The translations under genes were made by a program, and so were the position numbers. A stretch of DNA of 15,135 bases, taken from assembly GCA_044225565.1 (NCBI GenBank), contig JBGAIL010000116.1, positions 1 through 15,135 of the forward strand. Direction: 5' to 3'. Numbering within the stretch: the first letter of the stretch is position 1; the number at the start of each line of letters is the position of its first letter. Below are positions 7,211 to 13,917 of the stretch, piece by piece. The notes under the pieces were generated by a model. The model was not told where the DNA came from, did not search any database, and saw only the letters and a program-made list of their open reading frames with translations. Source of the stretch: CAVXAE01 sp044225565 (GTDB lineage: Bacteria > Pseudomonadota > Gammaproteobacteria > Steroidobacterales > Steroidobacteraceae).

Positions 7211-8713
7211 ATGCTCGCGTCCTCGCCTCCCCGTCCAGTCGCCGCCAGCGGAAGCTTCAGCACCAAACTGATGCTCGCATGGACGGTGGTGCTGCTGGGC
7301 GCGCTCGGCCTCACGGCGGCAGCGTTCATCGCAGCGAACCGGAGCTCCCAGAGCGAAGTCTCACGCGCTCGCACGGAACTCATGCGCGCCACGGGCATGG
7401 TCGTGGACCGGCTGCGCGCCATCTCGCAGACGCAATCCTCCGCCCAATCCATCGCCGCCGCAGGTGGCGCACTCCTCGACCTGCAGTTGAGCGATCTGCC
7501 CGCTGCCGAAGGCGGCATCTGGTCGAGCGAAGGCGGATTCCTGGCCTACGTTTTCCCTACCTACGACGGCAGCCTGCCGAAAACCCAACAACCTGCAGCG
7601 GAGCTGCCGCGAATCGAAGCCCTGGTGAGGCGCGCGCTCGACAGCGGAGGCGATCGTGCCGATATCGAATCCGTGGCCGGCGAGCGGGAAACGTTGGTTC
7701 GCGTCGCGCAGGCATTGCCCGCTGCAGCATCCCCCAATGGGGCAATCGTCGTGTGGACCATGAAGCGCGTGCCGGTCGGCGCGGCGAGAACGCTGAGCCG
7801 CGGCGCCCTGGCCGCCGCAGGCCTTTCACTCCTGATCGTCGCGGCTGGCCTGTGGCTCGCCTTCAACCTGATGCAGTGGCGCCGCGCCCTGGCGCAACTG
7901 CGGTCGGCGCTTTCGGTGCGGCCTCCGGAGAACATCCCGCAGGTGAGCGCGAAAGCCGCAGTCGAGCTGGACGACATCGCTCATGCCATCAACGCTTTGA
8001 GCATCGATCTGCGCAGGGCCCGGGCGGATGCCTCCTCTCTCGCGTCGCGGCTGCGGGGCGCGGAGCGCCTGGCTGCCGTCGGAAGAGTTGCAGCCGCCCT
8101 CGCGCACGAGATCCGCAATCCCATCGCCACCATCCGCCTGCGCGCAGAGAATGCGCTTGCCGCGCCCGCCGGCGGGCCTTCCCCTGCCCTCACCCGCATC
8201 ATTGAAGAAGTCGACCGGCTCGAGCGGCTGGTCCGCTCGCTGCTGGAGCTGGGTCGCGAGATATCGCTGCGGGTCGAGCCGGTACGCGTCGAGCAATGGG
8301 CGAACGACGTGCTCACAACCTGCGCTCATTCCGCCGCGACGAAGGAAATTCGCCTGGAATGCCGCGTGAGCGTGGACACCTGGCCTTTCGATTCCGCGCA
8401 TCTCGGCCGCGCGACCGCGGGGCTGCTGGCCAACGCCATCGAATTCTCACCGCGGGGCGGCACGGTCTCCCTACTCCTCTCCTCGCAGGGCGAGCAGCTC
8501 TTCGTCTGCGTCGCAGACGAAGGCCCCGGCGTGCCTGCGGAGCTCGCCGAGCGCATCTTCGAGCCATTCTTCACCACGCGAGCCGGAGGAAACGGCCTGG
8601 GCCTGGCGCTGGTGCGCGAAGTGGCCGAGGCGCACGGCGGAACCGTGGAGCTGCAACGGCAGGCATCTGGCACGCGATTTGAAATGAGGATCCCGTGGCT
8701 CGCATCCTCGTAA
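7211..8713 (+). CDS. Membrane sensor histidine kinase of an NtrC-type two-component system
   Basis: A 500-residue kinase: first membrane span about 20-42, an extracytoplasmic sensor of about 155 residues (43-198) with no recognised domain, second span about 200-222, a helical linker (about 223-290), then the catalytic core. The H-box is AAALAHEIRNPIATIRLRA with His299; the N-box Asn is 408, the G1 box DEGPGVP begins at Asp436, the F box is EPFFTTRAGG and the G2 box GNGLGLAL (460-467). The HEIRNP form is typical of NtrB/ZraS/AtoS-like kinases that pair with sigma-54 activators, and such a regulator follows with a 19-bp overlap. I chose ATG 7211, which gives a short cytoplasmic tail before the first span; an open frame runs upstream to 7016 but overlaps the divergent reductase gene. 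The stimulus is probably periplasmic but not identifiable. Confidence 0.92.
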   Translation: MLASSPPRPVAASGSFSTKLMLAWTVVLLGALGLTAAAFIAANRSSQSEVSRARTELMRATGMVVDRLRAISQTQSSAQSIAAAGGALLDLQLSDLPAAEGGIWSSEGGFLAYVFPTYDGSLPKTQQPAAELPRIEALVRRALDSGGDRADIESVAGERETLVRVAQALPAAASPNGAIVVWTMKRVPVGAARTLSRGALAAAGLSLLIVAAGLWLAFNLMQWRRALAQLRSALSVRPPENIPQVSAKAAVELDDIAHAINALSIDLRRARADASSLASRLRGAERLAAVGRVAAALAHEIRNPIATIRLRAENALAAPAGGPSPALTRIIEEVDRLERLVRSLLELGREISLRVEPVRVEQWANDVLTTCAHSAATKEIRLECRVSVDTWPFDSAHLGRATAGLLANAIEFSPRGGTVSLLLSSQGEQLFVCVADEGPGVPAELAERIFEPFFTTRAGGNGLGLALVREVAEAHGGTVELQRQASGTRFEMRIPWLASS

Positions 8714-10041
8714 TCGACGACGACCCTGGCTTTCGTGCCAGCCTCGTCGAGACCCTGCAGAGCATGGGTCACGCGACCGAGGAGGCCTCGGGCTCGCCGG
8801 AGGCGCTCGCGAAACTCGCGGCTCAACGGTTCGACGCGATGATCCTGGACTATCGGCTCGGCCACGAGCGAGGCACCGATCTGTTGCGCGAAGCAGCCGG
8901 GGCGCACGGCGCGACCCTGCCCGCGGTGCTCGTGCTCACCGCATATTCGGATCCGCGAGGCACCATCGAAGCGATGCAGCTCGGCGCGTTCGATCATCTC
9001 GCGAAGCCCGTGAGCCGGGCACAGATCGAGGAGTTCCTGCGTCGGGCGCTTGCAAGCGGTGACGGCGCGCATGCGGGGGAGGTCCGGCCCGCCGGCGCAA
9101 GCCCCGGTACGCACGAGGCTCACAAGCTCATCGGTAGCAGCGCCGCCATGCGCGATGTGCTCAAGCTCATCGGGCGCGCCGCTGCCAGCGACACGACAGT
9201 GCTCATCACCGGCGAAACCGGCACAGGCAAGGAGGTCGCCGCGCGCACTCTGCACGAGTTCAGCAAGCGGTCGAAAGGACCTTTCATCGCCGTCAATTGC
9301 GCGGCGATTCCCGCCGATCTGCTCGAGTCGGAGCTCTTCGGCCATGCGAAGGGCGCATTCAGCGGCGCCGTGACGGCGCGCGCAGGCTGCTTCGAGCAGG
9401 CGGACTGCGGCACGCTGTTGCTGGATGAGATCGGCGACATGCAGTTACCCATGCAGGCGAAGATCCTGCGCGTGCTGCAGGAACGGTGCGTCACGCGGCT
9501 GGGCGAAGCCACGGAGCGAAGCCTGGACGTACGCATCGTTGCGGCTACCCATCGCGATCTCGAAGAAGCCGTCCGCAGCGGCATCTTCCGTGCGGACCTG
9601 TACTTTCGGCTCAACGTGGTGCCGATCGCGCTGCCGCCGCTGCGGGAGAGGCGGGAGGACATCGTTCCGCTCGCCCAACGGTTTCTCAACCGGGACGGCG
9701 GCACACGCCACCTCACCGCAGACGCGCAGGCCTTGCTCACCAATGCGGCGTGGCCGGGAAACGTGCGCCAGCTCCGCAACGCCATGGAGCGAGTGCGCGT
9801 CGTGGTCCCCGGAAGCATGGTGGAAGCCGGCGATCTTTCGTTCATCGATACTGGTGATGCGCTCCAGAAGCACCGGAACGCGAAACTTTCTTCCGCGGTC
9901 GCCACGGTGGAGCGCGACCTGGTCGTCGCAGCGCTCGCCGAAGCAGGCGGGAACCGCTCGGAGGCGGCGCGACGCCTCGGCATCAGCCGGGCACAGTTGT
10001 ATCGGAAGCTGCGAGCGCTCGGAATCGAAGACGCGCCCTGA
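8695..10041 (+). CDS. Sigma-54-dependent response regulator (NtrC family)
   Basis: A 448-residue regulator in three parts. The receiver domain (1-118) has the acidic pocket near Asp8/Asp9, phosphoacceptor Asp52, Thr82 and Lys104. The AAA+ sigma-54 activation domain (about 143-370) has Walker A GETGTGKE (173-180), the sigma-54 contact loop GAFSGA (220-225), Walker B LLLDEIGD (241-248) and PLRERRED (315-322). A Fis-type helix-turn-helix (about 417-443, NRSEAARRLGISRAQLYRKLR) closes it. It should hydrolyse ATP to open sigma-54 promoters when phosphorylated by the kinase encoded just upstream. The GTG at 8695 is chosen because GAGGA lies four bases before it and the receiver begins at once. The gene overlaps the kinase by 19 bp. 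Its likely target is the sigma-54 promoter 100 bp downstream of its stop. The loop has Ser where most members have Thr. Confidence 0.95.
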   Translation: MARILVIDDDPGFRASLVETLQSMGHATEEASGSPEALAKLAAQRFDAMILDYRLGHERGTDLLREAAGAHGATLPAVLVLTAYSDPRGTIEAMQLGAFDHLAKPVSRAQIEEFLRRALASGDGAHAGEVRPAGASPGTHEAHKLIGSSAAMRDVLKLIGRAAASDTTVLITGETGTGKEVAARTLHEFSKRSKGPFIAVNCAAIPADLLESELFGHAKGAFSGAVTARAGCFEQADCGTLLLDEIGDMQLPMQAKILRVLQERCVTRLGEATERSLDVRIVAATHRDLEEAVRSGIFRADLYFRLNVVPIALPPLRERREDIVPLAQRFLNRDGGTRHLTADAQALLTNAAWPGNVRQLRNAMERVRVVVPGSMVEAGDLSFIDTGDALQKHRNAKLSSAVATVERDLVVAALAEAGGNRSEAARRLGISRAQLYRKLRALGIEDAP

Positions 10042-10065
10042 GCGTGCGGGCGAATGTGCGGACAC

Positions 10066-10079
10066 GAGACAGCTGTCTC
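10066..10079. promoter_or_regulatory. Palindromic upstream activator site candidate
   Basis: GAGACAGCTGTCTC is a perfect 14-bp palindrome lying about 95 bp before the predicted sigma-54 start, the usual distance for enhancer sites of NtrC-family activators. It is flanked by direct repeats GCGGACA at 10058-10064 and 10084-10090, 26 bp apart. The response regulator encoded just upstream is the natural candidate to bind it. Confidence 0.55.
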
Positions 10080-10140
10080 CAAAGCGGACAGGATCGCGCC
10101 TCGAAACGCGCCGATGAGGCCGCGACGGCGCCTGCGCCAC

Positions 10141-10157
10141 CCGGCATGGCGCTTGCA
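10141..10157 (+). promoter_or_regulatory. Sigma-54 (-24/-12) promoter
   Basis: CCGGCATGGCGCTTGCA matches the -24/-12 consensus YTGGCACGrNNNTTGCW at all but two of its defined positions and has the required GG (10143-10144) and GC (10155-10156) separated by exactly 10 bp. Transcription should begin near 10168, leaving a leader of about 35 nt with an AGGAG ribosome-binding site before the ATG at 10203. Confidence 0.72.
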
Positions 10158-10202
10158 ATCCACTCCTCGAAGAAACGATTCCGTGGACAGAGGAGATTGC
10201 AC

Positions 10203-10880
10203 ATGAGCGGCAAAGGAATCTCGATGTTGATCGCGGGTGTGCTGGCCGTCGGCATGGCCGGCATTGCGGATGCACGCAAGCCAGACGAACGCGGACCGTG
10301 GGTGCAGAACGCGGCGACGCAGCGGGCCGCGCAACTGCAGGCGCAACCGGTGAGGAGATACGTCACCGATGCTTTCGGCGACGTCGACGGGCTGCTGCTC
10401 GAGGACGGCTCGCTCGTGCGCTTTCCGGCCCATCAGTCGAGCCAGATCGTCGGGGCGATCAAGCCGGGCGATGCCGTTTCGGTCTCCGGCATCACCAGCG
10501 GGGACCGGGTGATCGAAGCGTGGACGCTGGCCAATGCCGCCGGCGCGATCATCGCCATCCGGACGCCCAAGTCGTCCGCGCCCGCGCGCCTGCCCAAGCA
10601 TCTGCGCTCGGCAGCGCTGAAGCCGCTGGAGGCCAGCGGCCGCATCTCGCACGTCGCGTACGGGAAGAAGGGGGAGATCAAGCTCGCCCTGCTGGAAGAC
10701 GGCACGGCGCTGCGGCTGGGCAAGCATGCGGGACGCATGGCTGCTGCGTACATTGCGGTGGGTCGCGACGTCACCGTACGCGGCATCGGCACGGAGAACC
10801 CGTTCGGCCGTGCGATCGAGGTGACCGAACTCGGCATCGGCAACGGCCCGATGACGCCGTTGTATGCCATCTCACGCTGA
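10203..10880 (+). CDS. Exported protein with two barrel-like repeats, unknown function
   Basis: A 225-residue protein with a signal peptide (about 1-24, cleavage expected after ADA). After a short charged spacer the mature part has two related units, about 53-120 and 144-212. Each holds a [VS]G/DG strand, LLEDG-[ST]-hydrophobic-R, a short helix, and a GD/GRD-V-x-V-x-G strand (for example LLLEDGSLVRFP and LALLEDGTALRLG). This all-beta pattern resembles an OB-fold or the DUF5666 repeats at the other end of the window, but I cannot name the family. AGGAG at 10191-10195, seven bases before the ATG, fixes the start; the frame is open upstream to 10044 without a signal sequence. The gene sits directly behind a sigma-54 promoter and is probably controlled by the adjacent two-component system. 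It is followed after 18 bases by a probable outer-membrane protein gene. Confidence 0.8.
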   Translation: MSGKGISMLIAGVLAVGMAGIADARKPDERGPWVQNAATQRAAQLQAQPVRRYVTDAFGDVDGLLLEDGSLVRFPAHQSSQIVGAIKPGDAVSVSGITSGDRVIEAWTLANAAGAIIAIRTPKSSAPARLPKHLRSAALKPLEASGRISHVAYGKKGEIKLALLEDGTALRLGKHAGRMAAAYIAVGRDVTVRGIGTENPFGRAIEVTELGIGNGPMTPLYAISR

Positions 10881-10898
10881 TACCGCGAGAAGGCTCCC

Positions 10899-11576
10899 AT
10901 GGGTCGAGAAGCGCGACTCGCGCGATGGCTCGCGCTCGCGGCGCTGGCGTGCGGCAGCGGGTTGTCCGCCGCGCAGTCGGGAGAGCTCTGGCAGGAAGGC
11001 GACGTCCTGGTCTCGCGACGCGAGCCACTGGATGCGGTATTGGGCTGGAAACTGACGTTCACCGAAGAAACGGTGAATCCTTCATCCGGCGAGCTCAAAT
11101 CGAAGGTCCAGCACCGGTGGGCGCCGTGGCTGGAAACCGCGGCGACATACAAGTTCTCGCACGCGCGCGGCAGGAACGGCAACGGCTCGAGCGCGCATGC
11201 GATCGAACTGGATCTCGTGCCGTCCTGGAAGAGCGGGGATACCGGCCGGCTTTCCCTCACGCAACGCATAGCCGGCGTACGGCTCTTCGAAGCGGCGCCC
11301 GCGCGTTATCGCTATCACATGATTCCCAAGCTCACCCGGCCGGCGGCCTGGCTGCGCGGACAGACGGGGGTGGAGGCTAGCGCGGAGGCCATTTACGATC
11401 TCACCGGCTCGGAGTGGGTGGAAATCAAGCTCACGCCGCTGCGCATGCAGTTCTCGGCGGGCCCCGGGCGCGGGTGGTGGCTTGCTTACCTGATGAACGA
11501 CAAACGAGGCTCGGAGATGGCGCAGTGGCGGCGCATCCATGTCGTCGCGGTGGGCGTGGTATTTGGGGGCCGGTAG
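10899..11576 (+). CDS. Probable outer-membrane beta-barrel protein (DUF2490-like)
   Basis: A 225-residue protein with a signal peptide (about 1-25, cleavage near SAAQ). The mature protein alternates polar and hydrophobic residues in many short strands with aromatic and Arg/Tyr pairs (KLTFTEETVN, RIAGVRLFEAAPARYRYHMIPKL, WWLAYLMND), and ends in a strand, HVVAVGVVFGGR, as barrels often do. The mid-region RYRYHMIPKLTRP recalls DUF2490-type outer-membrane proteins, but this is a weak match by eye. The ATG at 10899 follows GAGAAGG by five bases. The gene is 18 bases behind the repeat-containing exported protein, with no promoter between, so both should be transcribed from the sigma-54 promoter. 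Its stop lies 3 bp from the end of the convergent LysR gene. It may form a pore or anchor for its partner; this is inference. Confidence 0.72.
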   Translation: MGREARLARWLALAALACGSGLSAAQSGELWQEGDVLVSRREPLDAVLGWKLTFTEETVNPSSGELKSKVQHRWAPWLETAATYKFSHARGRNGNGSSAHAIELDLVPSWKSGDTGRLSLTQRIAGVRLFEAAPARYRYHMIPKLTRPAAWLRGQTGVEASAEAIYDLTGSEWVEIKLTPLRMQFSAGPGRGWWLAYLMNDKRGSEMAQWRRIHVVAVGVVFGGR

Positions 11577-11579
11577 GGC

Positions 11580-12392
11580 TCAACTCTTTCGCACGACCGG
11601 CACATGCCGCTGGAAGCTTTCCACCACAGCCTGCGCCGCACCCGCACGAAGCGGCTCTTCCAGGATGTGCTCGGGCAACCAAGCGTAGGCAAGGCCCGCA
11701 CTCACCAGTGCGAGCGATGCTTCGACGCTCGTTACGGTGCAACGCGTCACGCCACCGAGCCAACCGGCGTCGCGTGGATTGCGGCGTCCCGAGTCTCGCA
11801 CCACAGCCTGGGTGTGCTGCTCCAGATCTTCCGTGGCGAGCACGTGGTCGAGTTTGAACAGCGCATGCTCCGGGTGTGCGACCGCGACGAAGGTGACATC
11901 GAGCAGCCACGTGCCGAGCACGGCAGGCGGCACGATGGTCGTCACCACGATATCTGCCGTGCCATCGAGAACAGCCTCCTCCGCGCCTGAGAGCACGGCA
12001 TCCTCGAGCTGGATCTGCGTGTCTGGGCAGAGGGCTTTGACCTCCGCGACGATCTCCAGCAATCGCGCGCGCGGGAAGGCGGCATCGACGACGAGTTTCA
12101 GTTCGGGTTCCCAGCCTCGCGTGAGCACCTGCGCCAAGCGCTCTACCATGGCTAGGTCCCGCACCACCGAGCGAGCACGCTTGAGCAGCGTTTCACCTCG
12201 TGGTGTGAGCACTGCCCGCCTTCCCTGAATTTCGAGCAGCGGCACACCGAGCGACTGCTGCAGGTTCGCCACCGCGTAACTCACCGCAGGCTGGCTGCGG
12301 TGGAGCGCCGCGGCCGCCTTGGCGTAACCGCCATGCTCCACCACGGCGGACAGCACCGCCCATTGCTCGACCGTCGTTCTCGGCAGGCTCAT
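11580..12392 (-). CDS. LysR family transcriptional regulator
   Basis: A 270-residue LysR-type regulator. The N-terminal winged helix-turn-helix is clear: VVEHGGYAKAAAALHRSQPAV (about 17-37) with the following NLQQSLGVPLLEIQGRRAVLTPRGE. The co-inducer-binding domain begins near residue 97 (LKLVVDAAFP) and includes TADIVVTT (about 144-151) and the VSAGLAYAWLPEH segment. At 270 residues it is 20-40 shorter than the usual 290-310; the shortfall is at the C-terminus, which stops at RHVPVVRKS against the convergent gene. It diverges from a pirin gene with 93 bp between start codons, the classical arrangement for LysR control of a neighbouring target and of itself. Repeated ATCCG motifs in that gap are the likely binding sites. 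The effector is unknown. Confidence 0.92.
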   Translation of the reverse strand: MSLPRTTVEQWAVLSAVVEHGGYAKAAAALHRSQPAVSYAVANLQQSLGVPLLEIQGRRAVLTPRGETLLKRARSVVRDLAMVERLAQVLTRGWEPELKLVVDAAFPRARLLEIVAEVKALCPDTQIQLEDAVLSGAEEAVLDGTADIVVTTIVPPAVLGTWLLDVTFVAVAHPEHALFKLDHVLATEDLEQHTQAVVRDSGRRNPRDAGWLGGVTRCTVTSVEASLALVSAGLAYAWLPEHILEEPLRAGAAQAVVESFQRHVPVVRKS

Positions 12393-12398
12393 GGATCA

Positions 12399-12446
12399 AT
12401 CCGATTTTCTGATGATTCCTATCCGGATATTGCGCTTTTTTATCCG
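12399..12446. promoter_or_regulatory. Phased ATCCG repeats, LysR operator candidate
   Basis: ATCCG occurs at 12399, 12421 and 12442, spaced 22 and 21 bp, that is two helical turns each, so all three face the same side of the DNA. The middle one is part of a perfect palindrome, TATCCGGATA (12420-12429). The array lies between the divergent LysR and pirin starts, where LysR proteins normally bind as tetramers. A TATCGT -10-like hexamer for the pirin gene follows at 12459-12464. Confidence 0.5.
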
Positions 12447-12485
12447 TAAAGTTGAGCCTATCGTAGCCACCCAAGGAGGTTCGCC

Positions 12486-13199
12486 ATGCAAGAGATTCGA
12501 CGCAGTGAAGAGCGCGGCTACGCCGACCACGGGTGGCTCAAATCCTTCCACACCTTTTCCTTCGCGGACTATTTCGACCCCCGGCACGTCGAGTTCGGCG
12601 CGCTGCGCGTGATCAACGAGGACCGGGTGGCCCCGGGCCAGGGCTTCGGCACGCATGGGCACCGGGACATGGAGATCATCAGCTACGTGCTGGAGGGCGC
12701 GCTGGCACACAAGGACTCGATGGGTAGCACATCGACGATCCGCCCCGGTGACGTGCAGCGCATGAGCGCGGGCAGTGGCGTGATGCATAGCGAGTTCAAT
12801 CCTTCCGCGAGTGATGGCGTGCACTTTCTGCAGATCTGGATTCAGCCGAACGTGCGCGGAATCGCGCCGAGCTATGAGGAGAAGCGGTTTACCGCCGAAG
12901 AGAAGCGCGGCCGGTTGCGCCTCATCGCCTCGCCGGATAGCGCAGAGGGCTCGGTGCGCATTCACCAGGACGCGCGGGTGTATGCGGGCCTGTTCGACGG
13001 GGCGGAATCGGCGCGTCTCGAAGTGCAGCCTGGACGCCGTGTGTACTTGCACGTGGCGCGCGGCAGCGTGACGGCGAATGGCACCGCCCTGCGACAAGGT
13101 GATGCGCTCAAGCTCACCGACGTCACGGAGCTCGTGCTCGAGAAAGGGCGCGAGGCAGAGGTGCTGGTGTTCGACCTGGCGGGGGATGCCGCGAACTGA
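12486..13199 (+). CDS. Pirin family protein (YhhW-like bicupin)
   Basis: A 237-residue bicupin close in length to E. coli YhhW (231). The metal-binding residues sit at the expected positions: His57 and His59 (GTHGHRDMEII), His101 and Glu103 (MHSEFN). The family opening, with GWLKSFHTFSFADYFDP at about 16-32, is intact. YhhW and human pirin have quercetin 2,3-dioxygenase activity in vitro; the physiological substrate in bacteria is unsettled. The C-terminal cupin half (about 145-235) lacks metal ligands, as usual. AAGGAGGT (12473-12480), five bases before the ATG, is a near-ideal ribosome-binding site and fixes the start. The gene diverges from a LysR regulator that probably controls it, and its stop is 3 bp from the end of the convergent toxin gene. 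Confidence 0.94.
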   Translation: MQEIRRSEERGYADHGWLKSFHTFSFADYFDPRHVEFGALRVINEDRVAPGQGFGTHGHRDMEIISYVLEGALAHKDSMGSTSTIRPGDVQRMSAGSGVMHSEFNPSASDGVHFLQIWIQPNVRGIAPSYEEKRFTAEEKRGRLRLIASPDSAEGSVRIHQDARVYAGLFDGAESARLEVQPGRRVYLHVARGSVTANGTALRQGDALKLTDVTELVLEKGREAEVLVFDLAGDAAN

Positions 13200-13202
13200 G
13201 CA

Positions 13203-13619
13203 CTAGGCCTCGTGGACCGCCCAGTGGGCGGGAACGACTTCGAGCCCAAGGTATCGCTCCATGGGCTCGAAGTCCCGGTCTGCGTGCAGGAGCCGATGCC
13301 CAGCCTGGATGCAGAACGTGCCGATGATCAGGTCTATTGTCTTGCGTACCGTGACGCCGCGATCTCGCAGCGCGCGATAGTGGCGCGCGGCGGCAACCGC
13401 GATTTCGATATTGAGCATCGGGACCAGCTCGAACTCCCTCAACGCCTTCTCGAGCTTGCGGGCGTGCGCTTCCGTACGCGCGCCCTGCAACACCTCGCAC
13501 AGCATGAGATCTCCGACCAGCAAAGGCTCGACGCCGAGCAGCTCACGGAGTTTCAGGGTCTGGGGATTTTCCTTCCCATTGAAAAAGGAGATCCAGACCG
13601 AGCTGTCGACCACGATCAC
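13203..13619 (-). CDS. vapC: VapC family PIN-domain toxin ribonuclease
   Basis: A 138-residue PIN-domain protein, the toxin of a type II toxin-antitoxin pair. It opens with MIVVDSSVWISFF, giving Asp5; the other acidic residues of the Mg-binding site are Glu42 (CEVLQG), Asp96 (KTIDLIIG) and Asp114 (LHADRDFEP). VapC toxins cleave RNA, often tRNA or rRNA, when released from VapB. The start is GTG at 13619, overlapping the antitoxin stop (GTGA on the minus strand), so translation is coupled and the antitoxin is made first. The full set of catalytic acids and the normal length suggest an active toxin. The RNA target cannot be predicted. Confidence 0.93.
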   Translation of the reverse strand: MIVVDSSVWISFFNGKENPQTLKLRELLGVEPLLVGDLMLCEVLQGARTEAHARKLEKALREFELVPMLNIEIAVAAARHYRALRDRGVTVRKTIDLIIGTFCIQAGHRLLHADRDFEPMERYLGLEVVPAHWAVHEA

Positions 13620-13816
13620 ACGCGGCGTCCGCGTCGACTTCGGTCGAGATCGTCCTCGAGAGGCACCTTGCCGAACAAATCCCTGGTGGCAGCCTGCCGG
13701 CGCAGACGAACCAGCAGCCGCAGGCCCTCCTCCACTGCGGCTCGCTTCGTGGGCAGCCCGCTCAGCTCGAGCGCCTGGGTCAGCAGGGCGTCATCGATAT
13801 CGATGTTGGTGCGCAT
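13616..13816 (-). CDS. vapB: VapB family antitoxin
   Basis: A 66-residue antitoxin. The N-terminal half (MRTNIDIDDALLTQALELSG) has the ribbon-helix-helix look of VapB proteins: a short strand followed by two helices (TKRAAVEEGLRLLVRL). The basic/acidic tail (FGKVPLEDDLDRSRR) is the usual toxin-wrapping part. I chose ATG 13816 because family members begin with MRTNI/MRTTI; an in-frame ATG at 13840 adds eight residues but lies inside the operator spacer and probably before or at the transcription start. Neither has a strong Shine-Dalgarno sequence. It precedes and overlaps vapC by 4 bp. VapB would neutralise VapC and, with it, repress their promoter through the inverted repeat just upstream. 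Confidence 0.88.
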   Translation of the reverse strand: MRTNIDIDDALLTQALELSGLPTKRAAVEEGLRLLVRLRRQAATRDLFGKVPLEDDLDRSRRGRRV

Positions 13817-13825
13817 GCCGTACTC

Positions 13826-13857
13826 GATGTGTATAAACATCGACGACTATACACATC
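13826..13857. promoter_or_regulatory. vapBC operator
   Basis: GATGTGTATA (13826-13835) and TATACACATC (13848-13857) form a perfect 10-bp inverted repeat with a 12-bp spacer, just upstream of vapB. On the minus strand the distal arm contains TATAGT, a plausible -10 box, so VapB-VapC binding here would shut the promoter. Confidence 0.72.
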
Positions 13858-13917
13858 ATAGTGCTTGCATGCCCGGACATTTCGCAGACAGCGCGGACGG
13901 GGGCTCTGGCTGCAGCC

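Noticed and set aside
10066..10079. The palindrome as an intrinsic terminator after the response regulator
   Set aside because: It has no loop and no T tract, so it does not fit a terminator; a protein-binding site is more likely.
9120..10727. 535-codon open frame on the minus strand
   Set aside because: Antisense of the response regulator and the following gene; low-complexity Ser/Arg/Ala composition and no recognisable motif.
13898..13917. GGCTGCAGCC palindrome downstream of the small lipoprotein gene
   Set aside because: Short, GC-rich and without a T tract; expected by chance in such sequence.
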